From: Actinomycetales bacterium
GTDB lineage: Bacteria > Actinomycetota > Actinomycetes > Actinomycetales > JAHECE01
Reading direction: 5' to 3'
Assembly (NCBI GenBank): GCA_024641895.1
Contig: JAHECE010000028.1
Span: forward strand, 1-15,787
Length of the DNA: 15,787 bases
The translations under genes and the position numbers were made by a program. The notes beneath the pieces were generated by a model that worked only from the letters and a program-made list of their open reading frames with translations, was not told where the DNA came from and did not search any database. Below are positions 14,978-15,787 of the stretch, piece after piece. Each line of letters opens with the position of its first letter. Position 1 is the stretch's first letter.

Positions 14978-15589
14978 GTGGCCGAGCTGGTCTTCTTCTC
15001 AGGCACGATGGACTGCGGCAAGTCGACCCTCGCGCTCCAGCTCGACTACAACCACGCGGCCCGCGGGCGCCGCGGCCTGATCTTCACCAGGGACGACCGA
15101 GCGGGCTCCGGCGCGCTCTCGTCGAGGCTCGGTCTGCGGGTGGCTGCCACGGAGGTCCAGGACACCACGGACTTCGCCGCGGAGGTCGACGAGCGGGCCG
15201 CCGACGGCCCGCTCGACTACCTCGTGTGCGACGAGGCGCAGTTCTACACCGCCGCGCAGGTCGAGCAGCTCGCGCGGCTCGTCGACGACCGGGGGATCGA
15301 CGTCTTCGCTTTCGGCATCCTCAGCGATTTTCGGACGGCACTCTTTCCCGGGTCCCGGCGGTTGATCGAGCTGGCGGATCGGGTGGAGACGCTTCAGGTG
15401 CAGGCACTGTGCTGGTGCGGGGCTCGGGCGACCCACAACGCCCGCACGGTGGACGGGCTCATGGTGACCGCGGGCGACCAGGTGGTCGTCGGCGACACGC
15501 GCCGCGAGCGGGCAGTCGGCTACGAGGTCCTGTGCCGCAAGCACCACATGCAGCAGCAGACGTCCGCGACGGGCTTACCGCCTCGTTGA
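14978..15589 (+). CDS. tdk: Thymidine kinase (type II)
   Basis: A 203-residue type II thymidine kinase that phosphorylates thymidine to dTMP in the salvage pathway. The P-loop reads GTMDCGKST (residues 9-17), the variant common in actinobacterial members. The catalytic DEAQF motif is at 85-89 with Glu86 as the likely base. The structural zinc site is Cys145, Cys147 (CWCG), Cys186 and His189 (VLCRKHH). The lasso-like GDTRRERAVGYEVLCR region closes the fold. The GTG start is chosen because AGGAG lies seven bases upstream, and it follows the phosphodiesterase stop after one base, so translation is probably coupled. The last dozen residues are polar and variable. It is a normal-length, intact gene. 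Confidence 0.93.
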   Translation: MAELVFFSGTMDCGKSTLALQLDYNHAARGRRGLIFTRDDRAGSGALSSRLGLRVAATEVQDTTDFAAEVDERAADGPLDYLVCDEAQFYTAAQVEQLARLVDDRGIDVFAFGILSDFRTALFPGSRRLIELADRVETLQVQALCWCGARATHNARTVDGLMVTAGDQVVVGDTRRERAVGYEVLCRKHHMQQQTSATGLPPR

Positions 15590-15621
15590 TCCGCCAGCGT
15601 TCCCGGCCGGCGGACCCGATA

Positions 15622-15639
15622 GGCCGACGATCGACGGCC
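15622..15639 (+). terminator. Weak hairpin behind tdk
   Basis: GGCCG (15622-15626) pairs with CGGCC (15635-15639), and a central CGATCG is self-complementary with A-A mismatches. It lies 33 bases after the tdk stop. It has no U-tract and the fold is short, so this is only a possible terminator of the DUF5998-phosphodiesterase-tdk transcript. Confidence 0.25.
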
Positions 15640-15693
15640 GTGCCCCGTGCCCAGTGCCCAGTGCCCAGTGCCCAGTGCCGGTGCCCAGTGCCG
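15640..15693. repeat. Heptamer tandem repeat array (GTGCCCA)
   Basis: One GTGCCCC unit (15640-15646) is followed by four perfect GTGCCCA units (15647-15674), then GTGCCG, GTGCCCA and GTGCCG (15675-15693). The last part can also be read as a 13-bp unit, GTGCCCAGTGCCG, twice (15668-15693). The array lies in the intergenic region between the convergent tdk and sepH genes. On the other strand it can be read as a repeating HWALGTG peptide, but no start or ribosome site supports that. It may be length-variable by slippage. Confidence 0.9.
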
Positions 15694-15730
15694 GCGGGCC
15701 GTGATCACCGGGGACCGGCGCACCGGGCCA

Positions 15731-15755
15731 AAGCCCAAGTCCTTTACTCGGGCTT
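15731..15755 (-). terminator. Hairpin overlapping the sepH stop, candidate terminator
   Basis: AAGCCCAAGT (15731-15740) pairs with ACTCGGGCTT (15746-15755) with one A-C mismatch, leaving a five-base loop. The stem includes the last codons and the stop of sepH. On the minus strand GGC flanks may extend the stem with one bulge. It could terminate sepH transcription and also block read-through from tdk. Confidence 0.5.
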
Positions 15756-15787
15756 GGCACCGAAGACGATCTCGTCCCAGCTGGGCA
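15744..15787 (-). CDS. sepH: SepH (DUF3071) C-terminus, partial
   Basis: Only the last 13 codons and the TAA stop lie in the window. They read PSWDEIVFGAKPE. A C-terminal PSWDEI(V/L)FG is a well-known ending of SepH, the actinobacterial division protein that binds FtsZ and promotes its assembly. The neighbourhood of parC, DUF5998 and tdk also fits, as sepH lies near these in other actinobacteria. The gene converges on tdk. With so few residues, the call depends on this short motif and the context. Confidence 0.65.
   Translation of the reverse strand, partial: PSWDEIVFGAKPE

Noticed and set aside
15520..15760. Small minus-strand frames encoding HWALGTG repeats
   Set aside because: They are only a translation of the heptamer array, with no start or ribosome site and overlap with tdk.
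1..15787. Search for tRNA, rRNA, CRISPR arrays, insertion sequences and phage integrases
   Set aside because: No cloverleaf-like segment, spaced palindromic repeat array, transposase or integrase motif was recognised by eye. A covariance-model scan was not possible.

Overview
The window is high-GC actinobacterial chromosome, probably order Micrococcales and perhaps Cellulomonadaceae-like. The basis is strong GC bias in third codon positions, frequent GTG starts, promoters recognisable mainly by a TANNNT-type -10 close to the start codon, and actinobacterial families (SARP regulator, DUF7455, DUF5998, SepH, GNAT/acyl-CoA-ligase fusion). The genus is inference.

The left part (1-4170) looks accessory. 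It holds two secreted-protein genes on the minus strand: a ScyD/ScyE-like beta-propeller cut by the window edge, and a small Cys-containing exported protein of unknown function. A large SARP-type regulator with an NB-ARC ATPase is transcribed divergently from them. Their shared spacer carries three GCGTCRG heptamers at exactly 11-bp pitch, the geometry of a SARP operator. Behind the regulator lies a decayed methyltransferase fragment with one frameshift. A very stable 21-bp hairpin terminator then closes the region.

The right part (4238-15787) looks like conserved chromosome. DUF7455 (minus) is divergent from parE (plus). A tandem-GNAT acetyltransferase (plus) converges on parC (minus). parC is divergent from a GNAT/NDP-forming acyl-CoA synthetase fusion. 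Then follow DUF5998, an alkaline-phosphatase-superfamily phosphodiesterase and thymidine kinase in one tight plus-strand series, and the 3' end of sepH on the minus strand. ParE and ParC together form topoisomerase IV but are not in one operon here. SepH acts in cell division, so replication, segregation and division genes sit together.

No tRNA, rRNA, CRISPR array, insertion sequence or phage gene was seen. Nothing proves a wholly new system. The best leads are the SARP/11-bp-repeat/secreted-protein unit, the recurring leaderless-promoter layout, the heptamer array behind tdk, and the dead methyltransferase.
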